A stretch of 64,000 nucleotides of DNA. Origin: Verrucomicrobiota bacterium (GTDB lineage: Bacteria; Verrucomicrobiota; Verrucomicrobiia; Opitutales; Opitutaceae). Shown here piece after piece: positions 37,697-45,970 of this stretch. Made by a program: the position numbers and the translations under genes. Within the stretch, counting starts at the first letter, position 1. Every line of letters begins with the position of its first letter. A model generated the notes under the pieces. It searched no databases, had not been told where the DNA came from, and was given only the letters and a program-made list of their open reading frames with translations. The stretch is from the NCBI GenBank assembly GCA_014584295.1, contig JACTNC010000035.1, positions 19,217 through 83,216 on the forward strand, in the 5' to 3' direction.

Positions 37697-40138
37697 ATGC
37701 ACCCCCTGCCATTTGTCCAACGCTCCTCTTGGATTTGGTCAGCCGAGGGCACCCACGCGGTGCCTCCGGTGACAGCATCGTCGCCGTCGCACTACCAGGT
37801 TCGCCTTTTCAGGCGGACTTTCACGGCGCAGGAGGGGACGCATCTGACGGTGCATGTGTCGGCAGACAGCCGGTTCATTCTGTTCTGCAATGGCAGGCGG
37901 GTGGCCCGGGGTCCGGCGCGCGGGGATATTCATCATCACTTTTATGAGAGCGTCGATCTGAGTCCGCACCTGGGCGCGGGTAACAATGTGATCGCCGCGA
38001 TTGTTTTCGACATGTCGCGCGTTGCCCATCGGCCGACCGCGCTCGGAGCTCCCTGCGCGATCATGACCTATGCGGGAGGCTTTCTTTTGGAGGGCGACCT
38101 TGTTGGTGCTGGCGACACGAGGGAGCGCCTGGACACGGGCCTGGCGGGTTGGAGGGTCAAGGTGGACACGTCCTACCGTTTCCAAAACGACAACACGCGC
38201 TTTGAGGGATACCACGGCTATTTCGAGCATCTGGTATCGCGTGAGCTTCCCGTCGGCTGGAATCAAACCGGTTTTGACGATTCGGGTTGGGCCGAAGCGA
38301 CGACACTTTTTCTGGCGGAACGCATCGAAAACCGCCGCGATCCGACGAGTCCCTACGGGCTGATGCCGCGCATGATTGCGCCGCTGGAGGAACACGAAGC
38401 CAGACCCTTCGTCGATGCCTTCTTGCCGGGCGGAGCGGCGCCCACAGGCAATTGGAGCGGGCTGGGCCGGGGTCAGGGCGCGGTGACGATTCCTGCGCGG
38501 CAGACGATTGAAGTCATTCTCGACGTCGGCGAACTGACCACCGCCTATCCGCGGCTGATCGCCAGCGGCGGGGCAGGCGCGGCGGTTCGTCTGACCTATG
38601 CCGAAGCGCTCAGGCTGCCGTGGGGCACACCGGGCGCCAAACTGCTTGGCCGCCCTCAATCGCTTGCGAACCTGGCGTCGCATTTTGCCGACGAATCCTC
38701 GAGTTGGACGTTTGATCGCCGCGGAAAAATCAGTGGATGGTCGGATGTGTGGGAACCGCGCGGTGGAGCTGAGGAAGAAACCTACGAACCCTGGCACTGG
38801 CGTGCGTTTCGCTACATGAGTGTCGCGATCACGACAGGCGACGAGCCCCTGCAGCTTCGGAGTGTGGGACATCGTTTCACTGCCTATCCTTACCGGATCC
38901 AGGCGTTCTTCACGTGTTCTGATCCCCGGCTCGACAAGATCTGGAAAGCGTCGCTCGCCACCATGCGGCTGTGTTCCCACGAGACCTTCGAGGACTGCCC
39001 GCATTACGAGCAGATGCAGTATGCGGGTGACACGATGATCACATCCAAGGTCGGACTGCTGGCATCGGGAGACGGATCGCTCACACGCCAGTCGCTTTAT
39101 CATTTCGACTGGTCAAGGCTGCCTGAAGGACTCACGCACAGCCGCTATCCCTCGCGCCTGCTTCAGGTCATCCCGTCGTGGTCGCTGCACTGGATCACGA
39201 CGCTGCGCGACTACGTTTACCTGACGGGGGATCTCGAGACCCTGCGCGATCTCCTTCCTGGGGTACGCGCCGTGCTTGCGTGGTTTGAACGGCATGCGGA
39301 CGGCGACGGACTGCCGTCAAAGCTACCCTTCTGGAACATCACGGACTGGTGCCCGTGGTGGCCGCGCGGCGTCGTGCCGGGGGCGGATACGGGTGCGACT
39401 TGCATCATTTCGGCCCAGTACATCGTGGCCCTTGACGAAACCGCCGATCTTCTGCGGCTGGTGGGGCGTGAGGGGGAGGCAAACGGCTATGCGACCGAGG
39501 CCGCGGCGCTGCGGAGCGTGGTGCATGAGCGGTTTTGGTCGGAGGAGGAGGGACTCTACTTCGACCGGCCGGGCGGACCCGAGGTCAGCCAGTATGGAAA
39601 CGCCTGGGCCGTGGTTTGCGGTGCCGCGGGCCCCAAGCAACGGGAGCGTTTGCTGAAGCGTTTTCCGACGGATCCGAAACTGGCGCCGGGGTCGTTCTTC
39701 TGCTGGCACGCGGTGTTTCGTGCCTTCGCGATCAGCGGTGTCTACGATCGCATGCCGGAGTGTCTCGGTCCATGGCACGAGATGATCGACTACGGACTCG
39801 ACACATTTGTTGAGGAAAACAGCTACTGGCGATCGCTGTGTCATGCATGGAGCGCGCATCCGGCGATTGAGTTTGCCACAAAAATCCTCGGCGTCACTCC
39901 CGCCAAACCAGGCTTTGCCGCGATCGACATCCAGCCGCACCTCTGCGGGCTCAGTCATGCGTCGGGTTCGGTGTGCACGCCGAAGGGGCTTGTGAAGGTT
40001 TCTTGGAAGGTCGCGGAGGGGCGGTTCATACTTGATCTCCATTCCCCAGAGGGCACGCCGGTGAGCCTGCGACTTCCCCGGGGCGCGCGGCACGAATCGG
40101 CGGGAGGCCGAAGGCAGTTTGAGGTGATGCTGACATGA
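37697..40138 (+). CDS. GH78-type alpha-L-rhamnosidase
   Basis: 813 residues. N-terminal beta-sandwich domains contain a carbohydrate-binding-like part (YQVRLFRRTFTAQEG, FILFCNGRRVARGPARG). The (alpha/alpha)6 catalytic domain begins near residue 420 with ETFEDCPHYEQMQYAGDT, the GH78 signature region bearing the acidic residues, and continues to WNITDWCPWWPRG and SFFCWHAVFRAFA. A beta-sandwich C-terminus follows (GFAAIDIQPHL, GLVKVSWKV). It releases terminal L-rhamnose. No signal peptide is seen. First gene of a plus-strand operon with ATGA overlaps. Confidence 0.87.
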   Translation: MHPLPFVQRSSWIWSAEGTHAVPPVTASSPSHYQVRLFRRTFTAQEGTHLTVHVSADSRFILFCNGRRVARGPARGDIHHHFYESVDLSPHLGAGNNVIAAIVFDMSRVAHRPTALGAPCAIMTYAGGFLLEGDLVGAGDTRERLDTGLAGWRVKVDTSYRFQNDNTRFEGYHGYFEHLVSRELPVGWNQTGFDDSGWAEATTLFLAERIENRRDPTSPYGLMPRMIAPLEEHEARPFVDAFLPGGAAPTGNWSGLGRGQGAVTIPARQTIEVILDVGELTTAYPRLIASGGAGAAVRLTYAEALRLPWGTPGAKLLGRPQSLANLASHFADESSSWTFDRRGKISGWSDVWEPRGGAEEETYEPWHWRAFRYMSVAITTGDEPLQLRSVGHRFTAYPYRIQAFFTCSDPRLDKIWKASLATMRLCSHETFEDCPHYEQMQYAGDTMITSKVGLLASGDGSLTRQSLYHFDWSRLPEGLTHSRYPSRLLQVIPSWSLHWITTLRDYVYLTGDLETLRDLLPGVRAVLAWFERHADGDGLPSKLPFWNITDWCPWWPRGVVPGADTGATCIISAQYIVALDETADLLRLVGREGEANGYATEAAALRSVVHERFWSEEEGLYFDRPGGPEVSQYGNAWAVVCGAAGPKQRERLLKRFPTDPKLAPGSFFCWHAVFRAFAISGVYDRMPECLGPWHEMIDYGLDTFVEENSYWRSLCHAWSAHPAIEFATKILGVTPAKPGFAAIDIQPHLCGLSHASGSVCTPKGLVKVSWKVAEGRFILDLHSPEGTPVSLRLPRGARHESAGGRRQFEVMLT

Positions 40139-40995
40139 GCCAGGCGTTTGAGCTCAACGTTCCGACGGATGGGAAATCGGTGGAGATTCACCGGCGCGGA
40201 GGAGGATTGCTCCTTCGTTATGTTGTTGTTCCCGAAACACCGCCGACCGAGGCACCGCGGCCGTATGCGCACCCGGTCCGAACCCTTCGCGGCGAATGTC
40301 TCACGCTGTTTCGTCCGAATGACCACCCGTGGCACCACGCCCTGAGTTTTACGCTCACCTCGGTGTCGGGACACAATTTCTGGGGTGGTCCCAGCTACCG
40401 CAAGGAGGATGGCTATGTGCATCGGGGCGACCAGGGCAACCAGTTGCATGAAGCATGGATCGAACGGAGCCCCGGCCGGATCGCGCATACGCTTGTCTGG
40501 AGGGCGGGACACCAGGGTGAGATCCTGCTGCGCGAGGAGCGCTCGCTGGGATTCCGGCTCGAGAGCGAAAACGCCTGGTCGCTGCGGTGGCAATCCTCGC
40601 TGAAGAATGTCTCGGGTCGGCTGCTCGTTCTGGGACACTATCGGGCACCCGAAGGCCTGGTGGGCTCGCATTACAGCGGGCTGCAGTTTCGCGGGGCTCG
40701 CGACCTTCTTGATGACCATGGCGATGCCACCATCGGCATCTTTGCAGAAGGCGATCGTCAAGGTGAGGCTGCGATCCACGGCGTGCCTCTGACCTGGATG
40801 GAATGGCATGGGCAGCGCGATGAGACGCTCCGGCGGGTGTCCATCCGGTTTGAGAACGGTAACGGACCCTTGCATCTGTTTGTGCGGAGGAATTATCCTC
40901 TGGCCGCATTTCCGCCGAACTTTGACGAAGTCCTCATGCTCCCGGCGGACGGCAATCTGAGCATGGATCACACCCTGACATTTTCCGATTTATGA
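40135..40995 (+). CDS. PmoA-like (DUF6807) family protein
   Basis: 286 residues, overlapping the rhamnosidase stop as ATGA. Family features: RPYAHPVRTLRGE, RPNDHPWHHALSFT (His-rich motif), NFWGGPSYRKEDGYVHRGDQ, and VSIRFENGNGPLHLFVRRNYP near the end. DUF6807 proteins ('methane oxygenase PmoA' in some databases) occur in sugar-utilisation clusters and have a galactose-mutarotase-like beta-sandwich look; they are not true methane monooxygenases. Function unknown; likely acts on a sugar released by its neighbour. Confidence 0.75.
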   Translation: MSQAFELNVPTDGKSVEIHRRGGGLLLRYVVVPETPPTEAPRPYAHPVRTLRGECLTLFRPNDHPWHHALSFTLTSVSGHNFWGGPSYRKEDGYVHRGDQGNQLHEAWIERSPGRIAHTLVWRAGHQGEILLREERSLGFRLESENAWSLRWQSSLKNVSGRLLVLGHYRAPEGLVGSHYSGLQFRGARDLLDDHGDATIGIFAEGDRQGEAAIHGVPLTWMEWHGQRDETLRRVSIRFENGNGPLHLFVRRNYPLAAFPPNFDEVLMLPADGNLSMDHTLTFSDL

Positions 40996-42284
40996 GACTT
41001 GGCAGAAAGGATTTCCTGAAGGGATTGGGTGTCGCGGCGCTCGGGGCGACGTCCGCCTCGGTGATGGACGCAGCGCGCCCGGCGCCCGCGGATCGGCCCC
41101 GTGGCCTATTGCCCTTTGAGTCGAAGAATCCGGCGCCATTTTGGAATCGCGTGAGGGATCTCTATGCGCGCCGTGACGACTTTGCTTACCTGAATAGCGG
41201 TGGGCTTGGCCCGGCCTCGAGGCCCGTCCTCGAAAAATATGATCAGGTTACCGCGGATCTGGATCTGAAGGTCGAGACCGGGCATGCCATGCATGAGCCG
41301 GCGCGAAAAGTGGCGGCGGAGTTTTTCGGGGTGACGCCCGAAGAGGTCTGCTTCGTACGCAATACCACGGAGGGGAATTCGATTGTCGCCTGTGGCCTCG
41401 ACCTGAAGGCGGGTGACGAAGTGATCTTTGAATCCCATGCGCATCCCGGCGGATCGATTCCCTGGCTGAACCGCGCCCACAGGCAGGGGATCGTCGTGCG
41501 CACGTTTGAACCGGATCCGTCGTCCGCCGCGGGAAACCTGGAGCGGATCTCCGCGCTGATCAAGCCGCGGACCAAGGTCATCCAGATCAGTCACGTGACG
41601 GCTCCGACGGGAATCGTCATGCCCGTGAAGGCTATTGCGAAACTCGCCCGCGAGAAAGGCTGCTGGTTTCATGTCGATGGCGCGCAGTCCGGCGGCATGC
41701 TGAATTTTTCCCTGCGCGACATCGGGTGTGATTCCTATGCCACGAGCGGTCACAAGTGGATCGGTGCGCCGCGGGAGACAGGGCTGCTCTATATCCGGCG
41801 CGATCGCATCGACGAGGTTGCGCCGACGTTTGTGGGTGCCTACACCAGCGATGATTTCAGCTTCTCGGGCAAGCTGGTGTATGTCGACGGCGTGAAGCGC
41901 CATGAGTACGGCACGCGCAACACGGCGCTGATCATGGGCGTGGCGGAGGCGATGCGTTTTCACGATGAGATCGGGCGCCAGCGCGTGCTGGACTACGGCA
42001 CCGGTCTCGCCTGGCGGGTTCACCGCGGACTGGAAAAGATTCCACGCGTCACGGTGCTCACGCCGTCCGTTCCGGAGTTACGCGCGTCCATCACGACGTT
42101 TGCCGTGGAGGGGGCGACTGCGGCGAAGATCTTCGGATACCTGCTCAATCGGCACCAGCTCCGCTGTCGGCCCGTCACCGAGGACGGACTTGAGGCGGTG
42201 CGTGTTTCAACGCACGTCTTCAACACCGCGACTGAGTGCGACCGCGTTGTGCAGGGTGTGACGGAATTTGTGCGAACCCTCTGA
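40992..42284 (+). CDS. Class V PLP-dependent aminotransferase/desulfurase-like protein with Tat-like signal
   Basis: 430 residues, overlapping the previous gene as ATGA. The N-terminus (MRLGRKDFLKGLGVAALGAT) looks like a Tat signal, although its first arginine is followed by Lys rather than Arg (weak twin-arginine motif). The fold type I core is complete: NTTEGNS, FESHAHPGGS, HVTAPTGIVMPV, CWFHVDGAQSGG (Asp229) and the Schiff-base Lys255 in TSGHKWIGAP. Relatives include isopenicillin-N epimerase-like proteins. Reaction unknown; export of a PLP enzyme would be unusual. Confidence 0.8.
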   Translation: MRLGRKDFLKGLGVAALGATSASVMDAARPAPADRPRGLLPFESKNPAPFWNRVRDLYARRDDFAYLNSGGLGPASRPVLEKYDQVTADLDLKVETGHAMHEPARKVAAEFFGVTPEEVCFVRNTTEGNSIVACGLDLKAGDEVIFESHAHPGGSIPWLNRAHRQGIVVRTFEPDPSSAAGNLERISALIKPRTKVIQISHVTAPTGIVMPVKAIAKLAREKGCWFHVDGAQSGGMLNFSLRDIGCDSYATSGHKWIGAPRETGLLYIRRDRIDEVAPTFVGAYTSDDFSFSGKLVYVDGVKRHEYGTRNTALIMGVAEAMRFHDEIGRQRVLDYGTGLAWRVHRGLEKIPRVTVLTPSVPELRASITTFAVEGATAAKIFGYLLNRHQLRCRPVTEDGLEAVRVSTHVFNTATECDRVVQGVTEFVRTL

Positions 42285-42327
42285 CGCTCGTCATGCCTTC
42301 TGAAGTCCCTCCATGTGCCGACACCTG

Positions 42328-42350
42328 CACCCGCCGTAAATGGGCGGGTG
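42328..42350. terminator. GC-rich hairpin between convergent genes
   Basis: CACCCGCC (42328-42335) pairs with GGCGGGTG (42343-42350) around a 7-base loop, between the ends of the aminotransferase gene and the RidA-like gene. There is no T-run on either side, so intrinsic termination is uncertain. Confidence 0.3.
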
Positions 42351-42373
42351 GTGCGGCGAATCGGAAGGCTGAC

Positions 42374-42907
42374 TCAGTTGGCAACCTCGGCAATCATCTC
42401 GACTTCCACCACTGCACCGAGGGGGAGCGCATTGGAACCGACAGAAACCCGCGCGTGGCGCCCGGCATCGCCGAACACGGCGACCAGAAGATCAGAGCAG
42501 CCGTTGATCACGCTCGACTGACGCGTGAAGTCATCCGTGCAGTTCACGAACCCGCCCACGCGGACGATGCGCTTCACGCGACGCAGGTCGCCGAGCTCGG
42601 CCTTCAGCGTGGAGATCAGCGCGAGCGCGGCACCGCGTGCCGCCTCGACCGCCTGGGCCTCGGCGAGGCTGGCGCCCACCTTGCCTACGACGACCTTGCC
42701 GTCGCCATCGCGTCCGAGCTGACCGGCGAGGAAAATCAGGTTGCCCGTACGCACGGCGGACACGTAGTTGGCGATCGAGCGGTTGGGCGCCGGCAGCGTG
42801 AGATTCATTCCCGCCAGTCTCTCCTCCGGCGTCTGTGCAAACGCACTGCCCACGCATGCGACCACCGCAACCACCCACGCCGCAAATCGAACTGATTTTA
42901 TGATCAT
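42374..42907 (-). CDS. RidA/YjgF-family protein with signal peptide
   Basis: 177 residues from the ATG at 42907. It starts with a signal peptide (FAAWVVAVVACVGSAFAQ), followed by a full RidA domain: NYVSAVRTGNLIFLAGQLGRD (written with key residues GNLIFLAGQLG), AAL(A)LISTLKAELGDL, VKRIVRVGGFVNC, and RVSVGSNALPLGAVVEVEMIAEV with the Arg that binds the substrate carboxylate. RidA deaminates reactive enamines/imines made by PLP enzymes and is normally cytosolic; here it appears exported. It is convergent with the class V aminotransferase gene. Confidence 0.85.
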   Translation of the reverse strand: MIIKSVRFAAWVVAVVACVGSAFAQTPEERLAGMNLTLPAPNRSIANYVSAVRTGNLIFLAGQLGRDGDGKVVVGKVGASLAEAQAVEAARGAALALISTLKAELGDLRRVKRIVRVGGFVNCTDDFTRQSSVINGCSDLLVAVFGDAGRHARVSVGSNALPLGAVVEVEMIAEVAN

Positions 42908-44009
42908 GCGTTCACCACAACCATCCGTGCCGCGAGCGGCAATCCGTAAACCTTCCGGAAGGGGAAAAGTCCGGCCCTTCTGGGCGATGCCAGCACTCAC
43001 CGCCGTCTTCGTCGCCGCGCTGGCCTCAACCGCACCGGGCGCACGTGCGGCGTCCGCCGCGACGGGCCATGACATGTACCTGTGCGCGGGGGTCAATCGC
43101 GACTACATCGTGGGAGCGAAACTTGTTACCCTGAGCGGGCTTTACCGCCGGACCGCCAAAGGGGAGTACGAGCATTTTGGACCCAACTATCCGCAGATCT
43201 TCGCGATCTCATTCGACCCCAGGAACCACAAGGTCTTCTACACCGCGACAATCAACGGATGCGTACAGACCTCGGATGGGGGCGAGACGTGGCGCATCAG
43301 CACGAGCTGGGACATGACGGAGCCGAAGGATGTCTGCGTCGACGGGAATGCTCCCGACAATGTCTATCTCGCTTTGCCGGATGGCATCGCGGTCTCGAAT
43401 GATCGCGGAGGCACCTGGGTGCGACGCGAAAAAGGACTCCCCGCGCGTGGCAAGTATACGCAGACCATCAAGGTTGACCGGACGCGCGCCGGGCGCGTGC
43501 TTGCCGGTTGCGAATCCGGAATTTACCTGAGCGAAAACGGCGCCGAGAGCTGGCGCAAAGTCGCGAGCGCGACGGCTACCGTGACTCAGCTTCAGCAATC
43601 TCCGCATGACCCGAAGCTCTGGTTGGCAACGACGCAAAATGAGGGAGTGCTCGTTTCCCGGGATGGCGGTCGGAACTGGAAGCGTATCGGCGGGCTCTCC
43701 ACGGAACATGCCTGGTATAGTGTGACCTTTGATCCGACGCATGAATCGCGCTGGGCCGTCTGCGGCTGGCAGTACGGCATCTTTACCTCGGAGGATGGAG
43801 GCAAGACGTGGACGGCTCGCAACCAGGGGCTTCCGGACTACCACGGTGCGTTTCGTGTCAGCGTCGATCCCGACAGTGGCCGCCTGTATTTCAACCTATG
43901 GCGCCGCGGATTCTATGCCTCCGATGACTTTGGACGGAGCTGGCACTTTGAAGGAATTGAAGGAGGCACGGTCTACAACTTTGCGTACATCTCGAAAGGA
44001 GCGAAATGA
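42900..44009 (+). CDS. Secreted Asp-box (BNR) beta-propeller protein
   Basis: 369 residues from 42900; starts at 42906 and 42987 are also possible. Only the longer forms give the export signal a basic N-region (RKPSGRGKVRPFWAMPALTA...). Six Asp-box repeats are visible: SDGGETW, NDRGGTW, SENGAESW, SRDGGRNW, SEDGGKTW and SDDFGRSW, giving a six-bladed propeller of sialidase/Vps10 type. Arg-rich catalytic residues of a sialidase are not obvious, so binding is as likely as catalysis. Its start overlaps the divergent RidA start. Confidence 0.75.
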   Translation: MIMRSPQPSVPRAAIRKPSGRGKVRPFWAMPALTAVFVAALASTAPGARAASAATGHDMYLCAGVNRDYIVGAKLVTLSGLYRRTAKGEYEHFGPNYPQIFAISFDPRNHKVFYTATINGCVQTSDGGETWRISTSWDMTEPKDVCVDGNAPDNVYLALPDGIAVSNDRGGTWVRREKGLPARGKYTQTIKVDRTRAGRVLAGCESGIYLSENGAESWRKVASATATVTQLQQSPHDPKLWLATTQNEGVLVSRDGGRNWKRIGGLSTEHAWYSVTFDPTHESRWAVCGWQYGIFTSEDGGKTWTARNQGLPDYHGAFRVSVDPDSGRLYFNLWRRGFYASDDFGRSWHFEGIEGGTVYNFAYISKGAK

Positions 44010-45967
44010 TGAAAACTCCAGAATCCCGGAAACCCATGATGACCACGCGTCCCGCGTCGCCTGCTACGATCCTCACCGCTGCCGCACTCGGTCTGGCCGG
44101 AATCGTTTTTCCCTCCGTTGCGAGCGCTCAGCCTTCCTACACCGGCCCCGTTCCGTCGCGGGCGGTGATTGGACGCGCGGACTACCGTCGCGAAGCGTAC
44201 GTGAAGCGCATCGATGAAGTCCTGAACTGGCGCTCGGGCCGCGTGGATCGCAGCAATCCCGCGACACTCGACATGGCGGCCATCTGCGTAAAGCTCGTGC
44301 AGGGGGAGGATCTCGACCTGTGCTCTGCGCGTGTCATCGAACTCATGAAGGATCCCGGCACCGGGCCCTTCTGGATGTTTCCCGCCGTTGCCGTGGCCTA
44401 CCTCGGCAAGGACAAGCTGTCTCCAGAAGCGAGGGCTTCACTTCGAGCCGCCTGGAGCAAGGTGCTTCAAATGCGGGGCGACACCGAGAATCACTGGGCG
44501 ATGTACTACACGTCGCTCTACCTGATGTCGGAACTCTACCCGAATGAAGCCGGTGCGACCTGGTATTCGGGCAAGTCATCCGAGGAGAACCTTGCCGAGT
44601 CGAAGGGTTACCTGATCCACTGGATGGACCTGGCCACGACGCTGGGTCAGGGGGAGTTCAATCCAACCCACTACATCGGCGAATACATGATCCCGATGCT
44701 GTTCCTGGCGACATGGGCAAAGGATCCTGAGATGCGCATCCGCGGTCACATGATGGTCGATTGGCTGATGGCGGATCATGCGGCGAGCACGCTCAATGGA
44801 GTCCTGCGCGGGGCCAATGCCCGCACCGATGACACGTCGGTGACGGAACGCTGGAACGCGCTGGCCTCGTTCTTCAGTTGGCTGATGTTTGGAAACACGC
44901 CTCCGCCAGCGAACTATGGCGGATGGGGGATCTACTTCGCCGCGGTCGCAAAAAACTACACGCTGCCCGAGGTCATCTATCGCATCGCGATGGATCGTGA
45001 TCACGACTACACGCAGCGCGACCTCAAGCGCAGCCGTCGCCGGTGGCGCTACAGCGATGTGGATTACGCACCGGTCTACAAGACGAACTACATGCGGCAT
45101 GACTACGCGGTGGGTTCCTACGAGGGCGGGATCACCGATCCCATCCAGGCCCATGTCTGGGATGTCACCTGGGACGTTCCCGATCCTCGCGGAGTCAACA
45201 ACACGATGTTCTCCCTGCACCCGATCTCCTCGGCGCAGGACATGCAGATGTATTTTGCAGAGGTGCCGGACTGGATGCAGCTTGGGGTGACGCGAGAAGG
45301 AAAACCCTCGTATGATTCGGCTGACAAGATGCTCGGCAGTTCGCGCTTTGAGCAGGTGCTTCAGGACAAGGACACCGTCATAGCCCTGTACGACATTCCG
45401 CCGGGCACGCGTTTTGAACACATCAACGGATACTTCTCGAAGGATCTGAAGAACCTGACCGAGGATCCATCCGGGTGGATTTTTGCGCAGGGCGGCAACA
45501 CCTACCTCGCGTATCGTCCGCTTGCGCCCTACGTATGGGGCACCACCTGGTCGTGGGCGAAAGACAAGGACAAGGGTGACCGCCGTCTGATCAGCCCGCA
45601 CCTGAAGAACGGCACCATCGTGCAGGCGGCGAGCGCGAGTGAGTTCAAGAGTTTCGCGGACTTCCAGGCAGCGATTCGCGCGCTGCCGCTGTCAATCAAA
45701 CTCGAGCCGACCCCGACAGTGACCTTCAAGTCGCTGCGTGGTAACCTCCTCCGGTTCACCTACGGCGAAAATCCGTCGATCAATGGCACGCGCGTCGACT
45801 ATTCAAAGTGGAAGCTCTTCGAAGGACCCTACCTCAACGCAGAGAAGGGTTCGCGCAGGCTGGTCATCACCCATGGCGAACTCGAGCGCATCCTCGATTT
45901 CAACACGCTCTCGATTGTGGATCGTGTGCTTCCGGAGAAGGCCGGTGACGCAGGTTCTTCCCGGTAA
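44006..45967 (+). CDS. Secreted protein of unknown function, polysaccharide-lyase-like layout
   Basis: 653 residues, overlapping the previous stop as ATGA. Signal peptide near residues 15-41 (ILTAAALGLAGIVFPSVASAQ). Residues ~60-330 are rich in helices and aromatics (AMYYTSLYLMSELYP, THYIGEYMIPMLFLATW, ALASFFSWLMFG), like the alpha-toroid of heparinase-type lyases; residues ~350-640 look like a beta-sandwich (TNYMRHDYAVGSYEGG, TRFEHINGYFSK, GGNTYLAYRPLAPY). I recognise no exact family. The two-part order and the setting suggest a polysaccharide lyase or hydrolase; this is inference. Confidence 0.7.
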   Translation: MMKTPESRKPMMTTRPASPATILTAAALGLAGIVFPSVASAQPSYTGPVPSRAVIGRADYRREAYVKRIDEVLNWRSGRVDRSNPATLDMAAICVKLVQGEDLDLCSARVIELMKDPGTGPFWMFPAVAVAYLGKDKLSPEARASLRAAWSKVLQMRGDTENHWAMYYTSLYLMSELYPNEAGATWYSGKSSEENLAESKGYLIHWMDLATTLGQGEFNPTHYIGEYMIPMLFLATWAKDPEMRIRGHMMVDWLMADHAASTLNGVLRGANARTDDTSVTERWNALASFFSWLMFGNTPPPANYGGWGIYFAAVAKNYTLPEVIYRIAMDRDHDYTQRDLKRSRRRWRYSDVDYAPVYKTNYMRHDYAVGSYEGGITDPIQAHVWDVTWDVPDPRGVNNTMFSLHPISSAQDMQMYFAEVPDWMQLGVTREGKPSYDSADKMLGSSRFEQVLQDKDTVIALYDIPPGTRFEHINGYFSKDLKNLTEDPSGWIFAQGGNTYLAYRPLAPYVWGTTWSWAKDKDKGDRRLISPHLKNGTIVQAASASEFKSFADFQAAIRALPLSIKLEPTPTVTFKSLRGNLLRFTYGENPSINGTRVDYSKWKLFEGPYLNAEKGSRRLVITHGELERILDFNTLSIVDRVLPEKAGDAGSSR

Positions 45968-45970
45968 CCC

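Noticed and set aside
37739..39103. A 454-codon minus-strand frame antisense to the rhamnosidase gene
   Set aside because: Arg/Pro/His-rich shadow; the rhamnosidase frame shows GH78 motifs.
42328..42350. Strong claim of an intrinsic terminator
   Set aside because: The stem is good but neither strand has a T-run, so it is kept only as a low-confidence hairpin.
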